Assembly (NCBI GenBank): GCA_033980235.1 | Contig: CM067062.1 | Location: 17,948,301 to 18,012,300 of the forward strand | DNA from: Diadema setosum | Lineage: Eukaryota; Echinodermata; Echinoidea; Diadematoida; Diadematidae | Length of the DNA: 64,000 nucleotides | Direction: 5' to 3' | Shown: piece by piece, positions 1 through 12,482 of the stretch | Numbering within the stretch: position 1 is the stretch's first letter | Layout: every line of letters begins with the position of its first letter | Notes under the pieces: generated by a model | Database searches by the model: none | What the model was told of the DNA's origin: nothing | What the model saw: the letters and a program-made list of their open reading frames with translations, nothing else | Program-made: the position numbers and the translations under genes

Positions 1-1144
1 CGTAAATGGCAGAAGGGCATAACTGCACTAGACACAATTTTGGACAATATTAATTCTGGTTCCAATGTCCTTCTAGCTCTCACAGGACAAAAGGATATAT
101 CTCTATCTTATACACACACACACACACTCTCTCTCCCTCCCCCTATCAACTCTTTGTTTTTGGCCAACCATACACTGCCTATGACAAGTGATGACAATAA
201 AGTTTGTTTATAGTAGCTCTGGTTCCTTTAGTTCAGTTTCTATCCTTTGTATACCATTCAAGTGAATCCTTTTGATGAAACAAAGAAAGTATAAGTGAAA
301 TAAATACTGGTTCTGAAGAGTTCTCATAAAAGGGAATGCTACCTTGTTTGCCTAATGCAAAACAAAACCACATACTCATTTAGCTACATCCTTTGTGCAG
401 CAATAAGGAAGCTCTGGTAGTTTTTGTTTACTTTTTTGAGTTGAGTCCACCTAATCATTAACTAAATAGGAAGGCACATTAGCCAGCTGTACACAAACAA
501 TTAACTCAAAACCATTGGTAGATCCTATCTAAATGTTCACACACATATACCATCCCAAGACAAGAGCTTTAAGCATCAGTTTGTATATGAGACGACTATA
601 AAGAGGGATGTCACACTTATGGACACTCAAGTAGATTCAATGGCTTGCTTCCTGGTTGAAGCTCGAGACATATCATTGGAAGCCTGCTACAGTTCATCAA
701 TACGCAAATGACCACATCGAGCTAAAGTTAGTCCACTTTGTGTATGAAATGAATGCCCCATGCATCATGGTGGGTTTTTATGGAGGGTAATAACACATCT
801 TATCAACTCACTCAGAGTCTACGATCACATTGGGTTTGGAGGGTCATTACATGTCATGTTCATCACCGTCGGTATCTATGGTCCCTCTGAGAAGGAAGTA
901 GTAGTCAGGCTCTTCAAGTCAGACCAAATCACGAGGGGAAACATGGCATTTATCATCGCAGAAGTATCGTGTCATATTTATTTCAGCTGATACAACCACC
1001 ACGACTAGCACTGGTAGCAATACATGTACTGCTTCACTGTCTGCCATTGCAGGATGTTTTGGTGTATCTTCTTCTGAAGTTGCCTTGGCTTCAAACTTGT
1101 ACTCCTGTCCCACTAAGTTTTAGAATCCATCAAGTGGTTGGAAA
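1..1144. other. Non-coding flank, no gene recognised
   Basis: I recognise no gene here. A short (CA)n/(CT)n tract lies at 112-135. Between about 600 and 1130 the composition is slightly more GC-rich, and open frames exist on both strands (76 aa at 760-990 plus, 64 aa at 919-1113 minus), but none shows a family motif or convincing splice sites. I treat them as chance frames. Confidence 0.6.
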
Positions 1145-1325
1145 TACAGTCAAACCTGTCACAGCGACCACCTGTCTATAGCGGCCACCTGCCATATACG
1201 ACCACTAAAAACAATTTCCTCCGAGAGAAAAAGCATATTAGAGAACCTGTCTATAGCGGCCACCTGTCTATAATGGCCACTTTTTTGTCTCCCTTGGGTG
1301 GCCACTATAAACAGGTTTGATTGTA
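1145..1325. mobile_element. 181-bp MITE with TA target duplication
   Basis: The ends are inverted repeats: TACAGTCAAACCTGT at the left and ACAGGTTTGATTGTA at the right (14 of 15 positions match when inverted). The TA dinucleotides at the extremes fit a TA target-site duplication, as made by Tc1/mariner-type transposases. The interior repeats the motif CTATAGCGGCCACCTGTCTA several times (around 1170 and 1255, inverted near 1300), so the subterminal DNA is itself repetitive. There is no coding capacity. It must have depended on a transposase in trans. The superfamily assignment is inference. Confidence 0.8.
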
Positions 1326-3138
1326 GATGATTCGGGACACAATAACAGCAAAATTGTAGTGGATGAAATCATCTCATGTTTTCCATGTCTTTATTTGAAA
1401 AAAAAAAAAAACAAACAAACAAACAAACAAAATGTGAGCGCAGGAAGTAAAAATCCTTGTGTAATCTTTTTTTTTTTTTACTCAATCCTTCATACAGCAA
1501 GTTTTCACTAGTGAGCACCGGTGAAAATTGATTTTTCTGTTTGATAACCAGCAAGTCTGATCGGTAGAATATATTTTTTTTTTTTATCAGTCCAGCATAA
1601 TTCAAATCAATTTGCCTTGCACTTATTGACCATTTCTACTTGCAAAGGGCTGGCTAGAAGAATGCATTCACTTCATTTCAAAGAAAAATCACCTTGAGCC
1701 GCTACAAAAGTTGATTATCTAGCAAGTAATTTGATCTTAGTTTGGAATTTACTAGATGAATAGTATATTCTGCGATTCTAATGATCAAGATTTTTCTTTT
1801 TCTTCTTTTTTGTTGCTGTTGTTGATGAAATCAGGATGCTACTACAGCATCATATCATACAATGGAATTTTAAAAGCCCTCCTGGCTCTAACATATCTTT
1901 GTGGAAATTAGTAGGGCTTCAAAAGTATCATGTGTAACTGACACAGACTATGCAAAACACACTAGGAGGTTGCATTGAGTGTTAAAGCAGGTGTATTTTC
2001 ATGGAAATTTGACACTCACATCTCATCAAAATGCTACGTTGTCATCAGGGAGACTTCCCACGTCTTCCTGGCATCTGTCAGCTCTAAACCCCTTAAATAA
2101 TCCCCGCAAACTCTGTGCACCCTTAGTCCCACATGGCTGAATGCGCGTTAGCAAAATGCTCACACCATAAGCCGCGCTCCACTGGGCAAAGGCATATAGG
2201 CTCAGAGGCGGCAGTCAAACCAATTACATGGCTCACTAGCCCCTACTGTGCCCCTGCTCCCTGCTTGCCTCTGCCCCCCTTTCTATCACTCTCTATACAC
2301 AGTGGAAGCAGTAACCGCTACTGAAGTACAGTGGTAAGCTGTAATTGAACACATGCAGTCATCACATTAGTGAATGCCTTTCTGTGCGTCTCTTCCTTCC
2401 GTTGCTCTCGGGAAAGCCACACTACCGCAGCTACTAGATTAATAAAAGCTAGAGTTTTTTCGACTGATACTAAAGCAAACTAATTCAAAGAAATAGAGGG
2501 GTAGTGTCAACATGGAAACTTCTCAAACAATTTGTTCACATGCTCCTTTGAGTGGGATAAGTTTCACACAGAGTATTAATTTAGTTGTCAAGACATTGCT
2601 AAGAACAGCACAAATATGAAGTAACAAAAATTGCCTACCTTCATTTCATGCCTTTGTTGCATCGCTTGGAATACAAAGAAATGTCAACACCACTAAATCA
2701 ATTATGTTAACAGTATGACATGATGATCCAAGTAGATCCTTGTAATTTGATTGGAGGATTGTTGGTGACGTGATATTCAATAAGTACTCCATTCAACGCG
2801 CCGTGCAATTTTGGTTCTATATTTGCGTGCAACTTGGTTCGTTTTTTTCGTTCTATTCCACGGTTCGAGAAATTGTACGGTACTGCATGTACTGTGTGTT
2901 GCATATTGAGGATCGCATGCAGCTAGCGCAGTGTACGTGTGCGGTACATGCATGTGCGTATGTAGGCCTACGTAGTGCTAGTGTACAAGCGCTAGCTGTG
3001 ACCTGTATCTACACTGATTACACAAGCCAGAAAGAGAATTGCAGTGGATCCACATGTAAGTATGGCTATAGACTTCTAGGCCTACCTAGACCTTCCCAAC
3101 AATCCTCCAACCAAATAACAAAGACCTACTTGGCCGTT
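1326..3138. other. Unique AT-rich DNA with simple repeats
   Basis: No gene recognised. Homopolymer T runs lie at about 1469-1480 and 1575-1585. Two copies of TAGGCCTA occur at 2963 and 3077. A 124-aa plus-strand frame at 2770-3144 has no recognisable domain and runs into the adjacent foldback element, so I do not call it a gene. Confidence 0.55.
1398..1432. repeat. Poly(A)/(CAAA)n microsatellite
   Basis: A run of about 14 A is followed by five or more CAAA units. It accounts for the Lys/Gln/Thr-rich and Phe/Cys/Val-rich short frames seen across it. Confidence 0.95.
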
Positions 3139-3314
3139 GTATAAAACAAATAGCGTATGGTCTTTACTCATGCAATGGAACGAGATTTTGCACTCGGTGA
3201 AAGATGAGGCGCACTATTCAACTCGGCTTCGCCTCGTTGAATAGAGCGCCTCTATCTTTCACCTCGTGCGAAGTCTCGTACCATTGCACTCGTGACCATT
3301 CACTATTTGTATAC
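3139..3314. mobile_element. Foldback (hairpin) element, 176 bp
   Basis: The whole segment is one imperfect palindrome. The left arm (3139-3225) and right arm (3228-3314) pair through shared blocks such as ACAAATAG, ATGCAATGGAACGAGA against TCTCGTACCATTGCA, and GGTGAAAGAT against ATCTTTCACC. The centre is GGCTTCGCC. It begins GTATA and ends TATAC. It would fold into a near-complete stem with no spacer. It has the structure of a foldback MITE, with no coding capacity. A target duplication is not obvious. Confidence 0.8.
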
Positions 3315-4610
3315 TAGAACAAGATCTCTTGATGCTAACTTTATGCAAGATGCATCAAGTTTTTTATGTTTCAATGTTCTCTTACAGCTGAAAATTTTGC
3401 TTTGAGTAAAATTATGATAAAATGTAAATGCCGCATATCGCTGAAGCTCTGGACAAATATGAGAGAGAAATCAAATCATATCACTAAATGATTGACATAT
3501 CATACAATTTGTACGTTAATGCAGTGGTGTGCACAGACCTTTATCATATTGCTGCGACATAGTGCTCTACAGAATCTTTCCAAAGAAACAATAGTACCTA
3601 AGCTGTACTGAAATGCAATCTAAACAGAAGCTCTCACTGATTTGTCAAATTTCACATTATTAATCAGTCAACTTGAAAACGGGCTGGGGGTTCCCTTTAA
3701 TCAAGATAAGAAGCACTTGGCATATCTCTGGAAAGGAAAGGGAGTATAAAAATTATGTGAAGACAGGGTGGATGTTTCTTATTTAAGTTTCTTTAGGGTA
3801 ACTGTATACATCGTATCCATGACATTCTATGACTAATTAAGAAAAAAAATGCTTGGCGATCGTTATCACGGCTCGACAAAGGGGAAGTGGAATTACAGCA
3901 TCAGGCTAATGATGTCATCTACACGAGGCAATAATCAGCATCCTCGCCGAAAGGTTAATCGTCGCCCGCGACAACCCTGGCAAAGCGCGGCACACAACTA
4001 ACTCACCGCCTGCCCGCGCGGGCCGAGCTAGGTAGGCTTCGCCCGGGCGAGATGAAGCATGTGGCAGCACCGGGGGGAAGGAAGCGGCATGTTATCTGAG
4101 TCCGACATTCAGCGGGTAAACATGATGTGGGGGGAAAAACGGCAACGTTCTAAATATGGCAAACCTTGTGAGCATTTGAGGGAGGCTAGGTGTATGTATA
4201 CACTCTGCTCCTAAGGCACAGCGGTGTCACAACGACCTGAAAAAGAAGAAAGCCCCCCATTTCCCAAATGGAATCGCACGAGATGAAGCGACAGATTGAG
4301 TTTCAAAAGTTATTATCATAACGCGAGTCACAGGGGTTGAAAAGAGCTATTTATACGACGATCTGCAAGGTGCAGAGGATCCACTGCTCCATCTAGTTCT
4401 GTGCACTCTTATCTTGACTTTGCTGAACCACATGTATACTGGCTGACATTATGAAAATAACTACAGGAACATTGCAAAAATTTCTCATCAAATTCAAATG
4501 GGGAATTTCATTAATTGGAAACGTACTAAATGTTTGCACAGCAGAAACAAAAATGTAAGCATTTGAAAAGATTTAAATACCAGAGTTATTGCCGACACAT
4601 TTTTTTTTTT
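3315..4610. other. Unique non-coding DNA
   Basis: No gene recognised. Mostly AT-rich, except for the GC-richer patch annotated separately at 3850-4150. Confidence 0.55.
3850..4150. promoter_or_regulatory. GC-richer patch, candidate cis-regulatory DNA
   Basis: This stretch stands out from its AT-rich surroundings by higher GC and by non-repetitive complexity. It holds homeodomain-type cores (GGCTAATGATG near 3905, CAATAATCAG near 3928) beside GC blocks (GCCCGCGCGGGC near 4012, GCCCGGGCG near 4041). It has no open frame of interest. Calling it regulatory is inference from composition and motif density only. Confidence 0.2.
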
Positions 4611-4862
4611 TTTTTACAGAAACTGAAAAGGTCAAAATATCAACCAACATTTTTCTAATTAGATCAAATGATGCTCTGATTGAGCCTTCAATCACCTTAT
4701 CAGCTATTTGTCTAATGACTTGCCCAACTAACTTTCTTATGGCATTCACATCCTGGCAGAAAAAGTCTGCAGATGTATTAATTGGTTGCTTTACAGCACT
4801 CACAACTAATAAAAGAATGAGACCTTGTCCACAGAAGAAAAGCATGAGGATTGTAACACTAG
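4611..4862 (-). CDS. Possible exon or exon remnant of a membrane protein
   Basis: The minus strand is open for about 84 codons. It reads as a hydrophobic helix (VTILMLFFC then GLILLLVVSAV) followed by QPINTSADFFC and an amphipathic charged helix (IRKLVGQVIRQIADKV). A possible acceptor TTTTAGACTAG precedes it (minus strand, near 4862) and a weak donor GTAAAA follows (near 4611). The helix, Pro-Asn, Cys and amphipathic order is vaguely like the start of DC-STAMP-type membrane proteins, but I cannot establish homology. Against it: the plus strand is open across the same stretch and has a strong polypyrimidine-ACAG acceptor at 4600-4617, and no neighbouring exon was found. It could be a chance frame, an old pseudogene or one isolated exon. 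Confidence 0.25.
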
Positions 4863-5353
4863 TCTAAAAGACTTGTGTTTTCTGTACTTAGTACTATTCT
4901 ATCTATTATTATCTATATTAGTACTATTCTTTTTTTGTTTTTGGGGGGGGGGGGTGACAGCTCATATATTGCATTATATTTGTTTCTAAATGTTTAGGCA
5001 TTTTTGTGTCCTTGTCACTTGTGTTGTAACAGGATATTGTATTTCCTTGAACTTAAATGTACTTGCTCATAGGGCAGGTAGTAACCTAGGAATATTCACA
5101 TGGTTTGATCTATGAACAAGTAAAGTATGTTACATTAACAAAAAATAAATAAACCAACTACCGGTGGGGACCCCAGTTGCTTGTGGACAGAGTGTAAACC
5201 CTAAGATGTCTTGCGATTCTAATCATCAACTTAACTTTAAGACTGCTAACTTTTGAGTGCATCCACACAGTGCTATACTACAAACTAATCAACGAGAGTG
5301 AAGTTTTAGATCTAAACTTACAGTTTAGGAATAGCGTGTGAACGTAACTATGA
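4863..5353. other. Unique AT-rich DNA
   Basis: No gene recognised. Contains a 12-base G run at 4943-4954 after a T-rich stretch. Confidence 0.55.
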
Positions 5354-5375
5354 GGGGCCATAACAAGCTGGCTAA

Positions 5376-6178
5376 GGGTGCGTTTATCAACTTTTTTTCT
5401 CAGCAGAAACAGGTTTTCCAAACGGTTTTCAGGGAATTTTTACGAGATGATAAACACAAAGCTGTTTTGATTATGCGGTTCGGAAAGCCCTTTTGAAAAC
5501 CGCAAATTTGTGCTTTCCGAAACAGGTTTCCAGAAACCTGTTTAGAGAAGCCCTTTAAAGTGAGATAACCGCAAAGCTGTTTTGAGACGGCTTTGTACTG
5601 CGGTTACGAACCATGCGGGTCAAAATGCACAATGCAGCTGCACAGTGACAAGGCCAGTTTTCGTGTTCGCGATGAGTTGATAAATGCAACTATTTTGGAA
5701 TATTTTGGAAGCCGTTTCTGAAGGGCTTTGGAAATGGCTTTTGAGCTTTTGAAAGCCATTTCAAACAGGGGAATGATGGGCTGCGTTTATCCAAAAAATT
5801 TCTGAGGCAAAATCACGAATGTGTTTTGAGACATTTTCAGGGGTTAGATAAATGCAACCGTGTTTTCAAACGCGTTTAGAAACGCCGTTTTGAAACGCCT
5901 TTCAAAGGGCGTTTTGAAACACGTTTGAGACCACAATGGCCGTTCTGTGAGTAGATAAACACAATGCCGTTTTGAAACGCATTTAGATCTCAAGGTCAAA
6001 TCCCAGCTGTTTCCGGTTGTGTTCTCTGCCCATCATTTGTGTGTGACTCGAATAGCGATTGTATGATGGTCAGATAAATGCAGTTCCCCAAGAATCGTGT
6101 TTCAAACCACGTTTGCAAACACTGCTCAAAACACATTTTGAAACGTGATTCTCTTTCTAAAGTTAGATACACGCAGCC
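5376..6178. mobile_element. ~800-bp composite inverted-repeat element
   Basis: The left end GGGTGCGTTTATCAAC and the right end GTTAGATACACGCAGCC are inverted relatives. Inside, a GATAAAYGCA-type word recurs about every 60-150 bp (for example near 5450, 5565, 5677, 5850, 5954 and 6073). Between these lie stretches of self-complementary TTTGAAACG and AAACGCGTTT words. This suggests several nested or tandem copies of one terminal module. It is flanked by two near-identical 22-bp direct repeats (5355-5376 and 6194-6215, GGGCCATAACAA-CTGGCT-AG, 20 of 22 identical). These are too long and, on the right, too displaced (about 15 bp) for an ordinary target duplication. No coding capacity. Confidence 0.7.
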
Positions 6179-7239
6179 ATAGTCTCTCTCTGATGGGCCA
6201 TAACAAACTGGCTGAGAAATGGCTGAATTACAGACTGGAAGCATGCAGCAACAGATTTGATTGATGGATGTCTTGATACCATGGTGATGAGGTCACTGAC
6301 CTCTAAAGCTGTGCAAGATTCTCACATTCCCCACATTCTGTCCTTTTTACATTGCCTCCTGTCACATCATGTCAACAGTATGTATTTGAAAGGCTGCACA
6401 CATGATAAACTTACTAGCAAATGTATGCACATACACACATGCTCATACTATGTGTAGTAAGATAGCAAATTTATTTGCACTTACGGTATTTCGCACAAAC
6501 CACTGATAATGTTAACACATACAAATTACTTAGTGTGATGAGAGGAATGCCTTCGTTAAAATCAATAACAAATCAGTAAAAAAAAAAGTAATCTGCACTT
6601 GTCCAAATTGGCACATGGCAAGCACACCAGGCAAATGTCCACTAATTTACAAGCCAAACAGTCAGTATTCAGCCGCCCAAGATCAGTAAGTGGGTCTGCA
6701 GTTCACATACTATATCTAAAGTAATCTACACATTATCAATATCTGGTCTATAGTTCAGCAAATCATATAAATCTTATCAGAGTTTGTATCATTGTCATAA
6801 ACCTAGCATAATGTAATCACGGCTCTGTATACAGACAGTGATAATGAGTGGGTCAGCCAGCTTTTGGAGCAGGCAGTGGAGTGTGTAATATCACAACAGT
6901 ATAGGAGTTCCAAAGGTCATCGTCACTGCCTCAATCTAAACATCATCTTTCTCTGGCCTGGTGGTTCATTACTGATCTATTGGCCCATATATCACTGAGT
7001 AAATTTGTCTCAGACAAGACATGGAATCCAATGCAGAAGGAGCTTGGGGTGAGCCAGTCATTGCTATATCTGCAGCCGCAACCCGTAATCGTAATCCCAG
7101 TCGGTGGGGTAAAGATGAGCCAATGGACAAGTGGGCATTGTTTATAAGCAGGAGTCACTACAGATGGAGGAAGGATATTCTCTCTTTCCTTTGTCACTCA
7201 GCTCCAGAGGCCAGATGCCCCGAAATGTCCACTGATTAC

Positions 7240-7425
7240 CAAACACACCTGTCATCCCCTTCCCCGGCATCCACCATCCGCCGTCCACCGTCTCGTGCCG
7301 CGAACTGGACAGCCAGAGCGAAGCGGTCTCCGCAATTAAGTCACTGCCCTAATTGAAGCGGACTCCCGGCTGCAATTTGGCCACCTTCATTTAATTTCTT
7401 ATTTATGAGCAGCCTGCGGGAGACA
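7240..7425. promoter_or_regulatory. Candidate cis-regulatory patch with paired TAATTG sites
   Basis: GC-richer than its surroundings, with closely spaced homeodomain-type cores: GCAATTAAGTCA near 7333, CCTAATTGAAG near 7349 in the opposite sense, TTTAATTTC near 7391 and TTATTTATGAG near 7400. The two TAATTG-type sites sit about 14 bp apart in inverted orientation. Function is inferred only from motif clustering. Confidence 0.22.
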
Positions 7426-8599
7426 GGAAAAAGAGTCGAGGACTTAAAGTAAACCCCTTTATGCATGATGGCGAGGGGGGGGGGAGGGAGGGGAGATGGG
7501 CAGATGAGCTCGTCTGGGGAAATCCTACGTCAACAAACGAGGAAGGACTATTGTCTGCGTGTCTCGTATGTCTGTCTCCGTCATCCACCCGTCCGTCTGC
7601 GATTGCTTTAGAATACTGTCGCTAGTGATCACCCAGACCTGTCAGCGAGGATTCGTTGGGAAAGGATGGATGGCGAGCTACACTGTCATCTCGATGTGGA
7701 TGGGATATCTTTTCCCTCTTGTCAGGGCAGGAGTTAAATGAAGCATCTGCCTGAAATGACACGCTCTAACTACAGGAAAATTTGGAGATGAATGTCATCT
7801 TAGGATTTCAATATCAATCAGAATAACTGCATCATGGAAGGACATCAAAAACAATCAACTTATGTAAAACTGCAAGACATTACATACATTTTCTTAAATT
7901 GTTTTACAGATGTTTCTGGCATGCAGTAAGCCCCGAAGTATTTTGATGTGTCTTGTACACATTAACATTCACTCTGTATCACAAAACAGGGTACACCCAA
8001 TACAGAAATCGCTGGTTTCAGTTACAATTGACTCACTTCTATTGAAGCCTATAAACATGTCATGAAAATAACACCCAGTTTCCTCCACAATTGAGAATCT
8101 GGCCTCGGGTGATACTGGCCAGCATTATACTTTTTTTTCTTTTCGTGCCCTTCTTTGTTAAGGATTCTCTACAAGAGAGAAAAAGAGAGAGGGGGGTAAG
8201 GGGAGATGCCTTTTTCTAACTCATTAAAGTATCCTTTTCCTATCTATTGTACCCTACATCTGCTAGGAAGCCATGCCAATGGCCGCACTGCGGACGGAAG
8301 GGACCATTGATACCCATGCAGTGCGTGTGCACATGTGGAGTTTCTCCTAGAAATAAACATCTCCGTTTTGTCACATGCAACGTGTCGGCGTCAAAACAAC
8401 TCTCCTCTGAGTGCACGGAAAATAAACCGGCGCATATTTGTCAAACACCCGTGCCTCTGCCCTCCCTTGCACCCCTTGCCAAACACCCATTCCCTCCTAT
8501 CCTACACCCAGCGCTCTGTGCTTGTATACTGTAGATGCTGGATCAAGCTCTATATTTAGCCTGCATCCCTCAGAAATGTATCCGGGAAGGATCAACAGA

Positions 8600-8655
8600 C
8601 TCTCTTCCTCTCTCTTCCTCTCTCTTTCTCTCTCACACACACACACAAACATACA

Positions 8656-8691
<36 letters not shown>
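8600..8691. repeat. (CT)n then (CA)n compound microsatellite
   Basis: Interrupted CT repeats pass directly into CA repeats with CATA interruptions. All Thr-His and Val-Cys frames here are products of the repeat. Confidence 0.97.
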
Positions 8692-8693
<2 letters not shown>

Positions 8694-9190
8694 CTTTCAT
8701 GCTGTCTCATTGCTTGCATGTTCTGAGAGGAGGAGAATAAGTGCAGAAAATCCCAAATTTGATTTGTTATTTTTATCAGAGGGGGTTGATCAGTCAAGGC
8801 AATTACCCCCAGCTCAGGATAATGCTGGCATCCCTACCACTCCAATCTCAATAACCAGTCATTCCCCTGCATCGTTCCCATTTTCATTTCTTTTCTCTTA
8901 TTTTTTTTCCCTTATCTCCTACCTCTCTCTTTCTCTTCCCTGCCCACCTTGGGAAGAATCTACTCAATCTCAGACCCCGCTATGCCCTGTTTTGGACATT
9001 ACACCGATCCGTCTCCCTACATATGCCACTTCCCGAAGAGCGTGGGGTAAGTCGGCGGAGCGTTGGGGTCACAGCGATTCCCCGGTCTTCGCCGTGCAAC
9101 GTTCATTTGGAGAGTCTGGCAATCCCTCTCTTGCTCCCGACGACGCAAATCGTCCGTGTGCGTTATCACATTAACATTCGGATGTCGAGT

Positions 9191-9209
9191 GGGGGGGGGG
9201 GGGGGGGGG
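9191..9209 (+). repeat. 19-base G run
   Basis: Uninterrupted G homopolymer, one of more than twenty long G/C runs in the window. Confidence 0.97.
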
Positions 9210-9937
9210 TCTCGTCGATGCTTTGAGCACGGACGCTGTCGTGGCATGATTAGTGTTATTTGCCGAGGACACATTTGTGTGCTTCCCTGCCACAAATCCC
9301 ACTGTGAATTTGGCTTGTGGTCTTGGATGTCATTGCAACACAAGTTCACTGTGGCCAATGTCAGGGTTGCGTGGGTGTTACCACAATTAGCCCATCAGGC
9401 ACCAAATGAAAACAAACTGCAGGAATCGGCATAGCTTTTCATTGGTGTGGGGGCACTAAAATGAGAAATCAAGTGAAGAAGCCAAGAATCAAACTTTGGA
9501 AAAAAACAGGAAATCAGAATTATCTTTTTCATGTAAGAATTAAGAAGACATATTGTAAACCAACTTGTTCAGTGACAAAGGAATACATCCATATCAGCTG
9601 TCTAATCAAGAGCTGATGATATGCATAACAAGATAGCAAATATGTTTTCAGCAAATAAAATGCAGGTATGGCCTATCAGATTTTGATTCACTAGTCAAAT
9701 CAAATATTAAAAAAGAAAGAATATTCTTGTACATGGCAGTCCATGCATATACATATTCATAAATATGTGTTGAATCCACATATATGCACTTCTTTGTGAA
9801 ATGCATAAAGGCAGAAATGAATTCTCAAGAGCTGAACAGTAAACTGAATTTGTTATACACATGAAGTGACTTCACACCTACACTTTGTACAGTGACTTGT
9901 TCCTCACATCTACACAATAACATATTACGTATGCAAC

Positions 9938-9969
9938 ATTTGCAATCGTTATCATTTGCAATCGTTATC
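9938..9969. repeat. 16-bp perfect tandem duplication
   Basis: ATTTGCAATCGTTATC occurs twice in a row with no difference, so the duplication is recent. Confidence 0.95.
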
Positions 9970-12395
9970 AGAGTCCAAAAGAAATATATCAATTTGAGGA
10001 ATTTTGCCAACACATCAATTTCTCTCCAATTCGTACCAGTGGAAAAGGACGATAGCAACTCTTTGGAACTCCAATCAGATCTCTGATTTCAGATATTTTG
10101 AGGAGCCTGGAAAAACATATAATGCAGCTCGCTATGCTATGCCAAGAGGGAGGAGGAAAAAAAATGTAGTAGACAGGAGTCAATAAACTCAAAATCATGA
10201 CCCAAAAAGTGCACGGCTCTGTGAGCAATGCTTTCCAAACTCACACGGCTCCACAATCGAGCCACAGAGTATTAATTCATTGTCTTCGCCGACATCCCCT
10301 CTTCCTTCTGCCCATCGCGACATTGCCAGCCCCACTCGTACTGTTTCAGCACTGTCCTCCTCGGTTGCACAGTGTTCCAGCCATTCAAAAGCTCCAGCCT
10401 CTTCACTGAATGACGCAAATCTTGTCGGAAACACAACATTCTCTGGCGCCTCTGCTCCAACGCCACTTCAGAAATGTATCCCCCCTTCAACTGACTTCAT
10501 GTCGGAGTCAATATAAATACTTCTCACATTTCTACTCCTTTTATTCCATCCACACCCCATCCCCCCCCCCCTCCCCCAGCCCCATTTCCTTTTTTGTCTG
10601 AAGAACTGATCGGACATGGAGAGGAGGGATGGGGTAGGGGGAGTGGTGGACAATAGCGATGGGGTAATGGGGTGCGATCAATGTAATTGCTCAGGTTTGG
10701 ACACTGCACAGCCCTTTGTGTAGCATCTGAGGAATGCAAAAGGAGAGCTACTTGGATTGGAAACTACCTCATCATCTCATTGCTCAATGATCAGCAATGC
10801 TGCTCGAGGTCTATTGACATGAGACGACATACATGTAGAGCAGAAAAAAGGAAGAGTAAGGGAGGAGGGGAACTGCTGGATCCGAGGACCATTCAGTGTG
10901 TTTTGCTCAGTTTTCTTCCTTTCTCTTTTTCTTTTCCTTTTTTGCTCATGGAGAAAATTGACAGTCATCATTTGATTGTCAAGGAGAGTTACCATACCAA
11001 ATAGCTTCCATTTTCTTCCTAACGAAGGACTTAATTGGGAGTTTGGAGCAGTCTTTCAAGATCTCACATCTAGCTCTCTCTCTCTCTCTGTTTTCACATA
11101 CATGATAGTACTGGGCTGCTTGTTTCATTGAGCATAAAGCTCTCTGTACAGAAGGCTGACTAATAGTTCTTCCAGACAGGGTAAAATAATATATCAAGTG
11201 CTTTCAAACACCAAGCTTGGCATTGACAGAACACATCTAGTATTCTGACAATAACTCCCAATGAAGTGCACTTGACATATATACAGCAACTCCTAATTAG
11301 GCTACATGAAAATGACATACACACATGGAATTAACAAATGGGATAATCCATCTGTTTCAAAAATCATTCAGATCCAAAAGGCCTACATGTTAATATACAC
11401 AGTAGGCCTACTCTTTGGTGGGAAGTGGCATGCCATTTCTTGGCAGATCAAAATATCAAGCAAAATATGGTACGTACAATGTGTGTGATTCCAACCTGAG
11501 TTTCTCATGACCAATTCATCTCATACCATTTGGCAGGCATGCTCTTCCGCCTTTCCATCACATTATATCCTTAATTTGATTGCAGATCACAGATTAATAT
11601 CCTGCCCACTCCAGCTGAAATGCTTGTCCACCAAAACCTGGCACATGAATCCTTTTCCCCTTCACCTCTCAGATGTTTGCATGACAGTAATTCACTTGCT
11701 CAAACTCTAACCACCCCACAAAACAAACATCATTCTCCACAATTTGCAGTAAAAAAAAATAATGTTTCTGTGAGGGAGGAAGAGGCATCCTTTGTGTATT
11801 AACCCCTCTGCTACTCAAAATCTCCCATTGCTCTGACTTGCCATTGGCTCTGCTCCCTCCCACAGACAGAGGCTTAGCTAGCCCACCTACACTGCATCTC
11901 CAAACAGCCTGGACATAACACACTAATGCACTATCATCAGCAAAGTAAACACCATTGTTGTAGTACTCTACATGCCACATGGTGAATCCCAAGTACCTGG
12001 CGATCTCTAACGCATCACATTTTTAGCCTGCACATATCAAATTATGCTCTCTCATAAACTTGCTTGCACCTGACATACCTGAAAGAGGAAGGTGCTGCAT
12101 ATTTTTCGGCTCCCTTGCCCATATTTTCCCTGGCACTTTTCACAAATCTCTGCCATTGCTAACCACAAGCTTTACATCTCCGGCCGACCTTTTGACCTTG
12201 CAGGCACAAAACCAGAGGCTCAAACACAAGTGCGCCTTGTGCGAGGGGAGGAGCAAATGGCATACCTTGGTCCAAAACCACAGAACTAAATTCTCTCCCC
12301 AGAGCTTGAAATCCTGTTGGCATCAGTCCATCCCTCAAAGGGCAGTCCAGTTATATTTGGGTCTACGTGAACTGTTAATAGAAAACATTCCAGAA

Positions 12396-12438
12396 CCCCC
12401 CCCCCCCCACAAAAAAAAGATAAATAAATAAATAAATA
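12396..12438. repeat. C run, A run and (AAAT)n
   Basis: Thirteen C at 12396-12408, then an A run, then AAAT units to about 12438. It lies 44 bp upstream of the next MITE. Confidence 0.95.
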
Positions 12439-12482
12439 GATGGTGTATTGAATAATTCAAAGTACTCAACATGTCACACATT

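Larger units (their letters stand above)
6216..12395. other. 6-kb stretch without a recognised gene
   Basis: No gene recognised. The longest frames (154 aa at 8710-9174, 123 aa at 9063-9434) are Ser/Pro-rich or cross a poly-G run and look like chance. Holds a homeodomain-site-rich patch (7240-7425), a CT/CA microsatellite, a 19-base G run, a 16-bp tandem duplication and an 11-base C run at 10561-10571. A (CT)n tract lies near 11072-11090. Confidence 0.5.

Noticed and set aside
600..720. Minus-strand words loosely like an ankyrin repeat (near 690-745)
   Set aside because: Only a few residues fit and a stop follows at once; no repeat periodicity.
8710..9174. 154-codon plus-strand open frame
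   Set aside because: Ser/Pro/Phe-rich low-complexity sequence in a pyrimidine-rich stretch; no motif or splice support.
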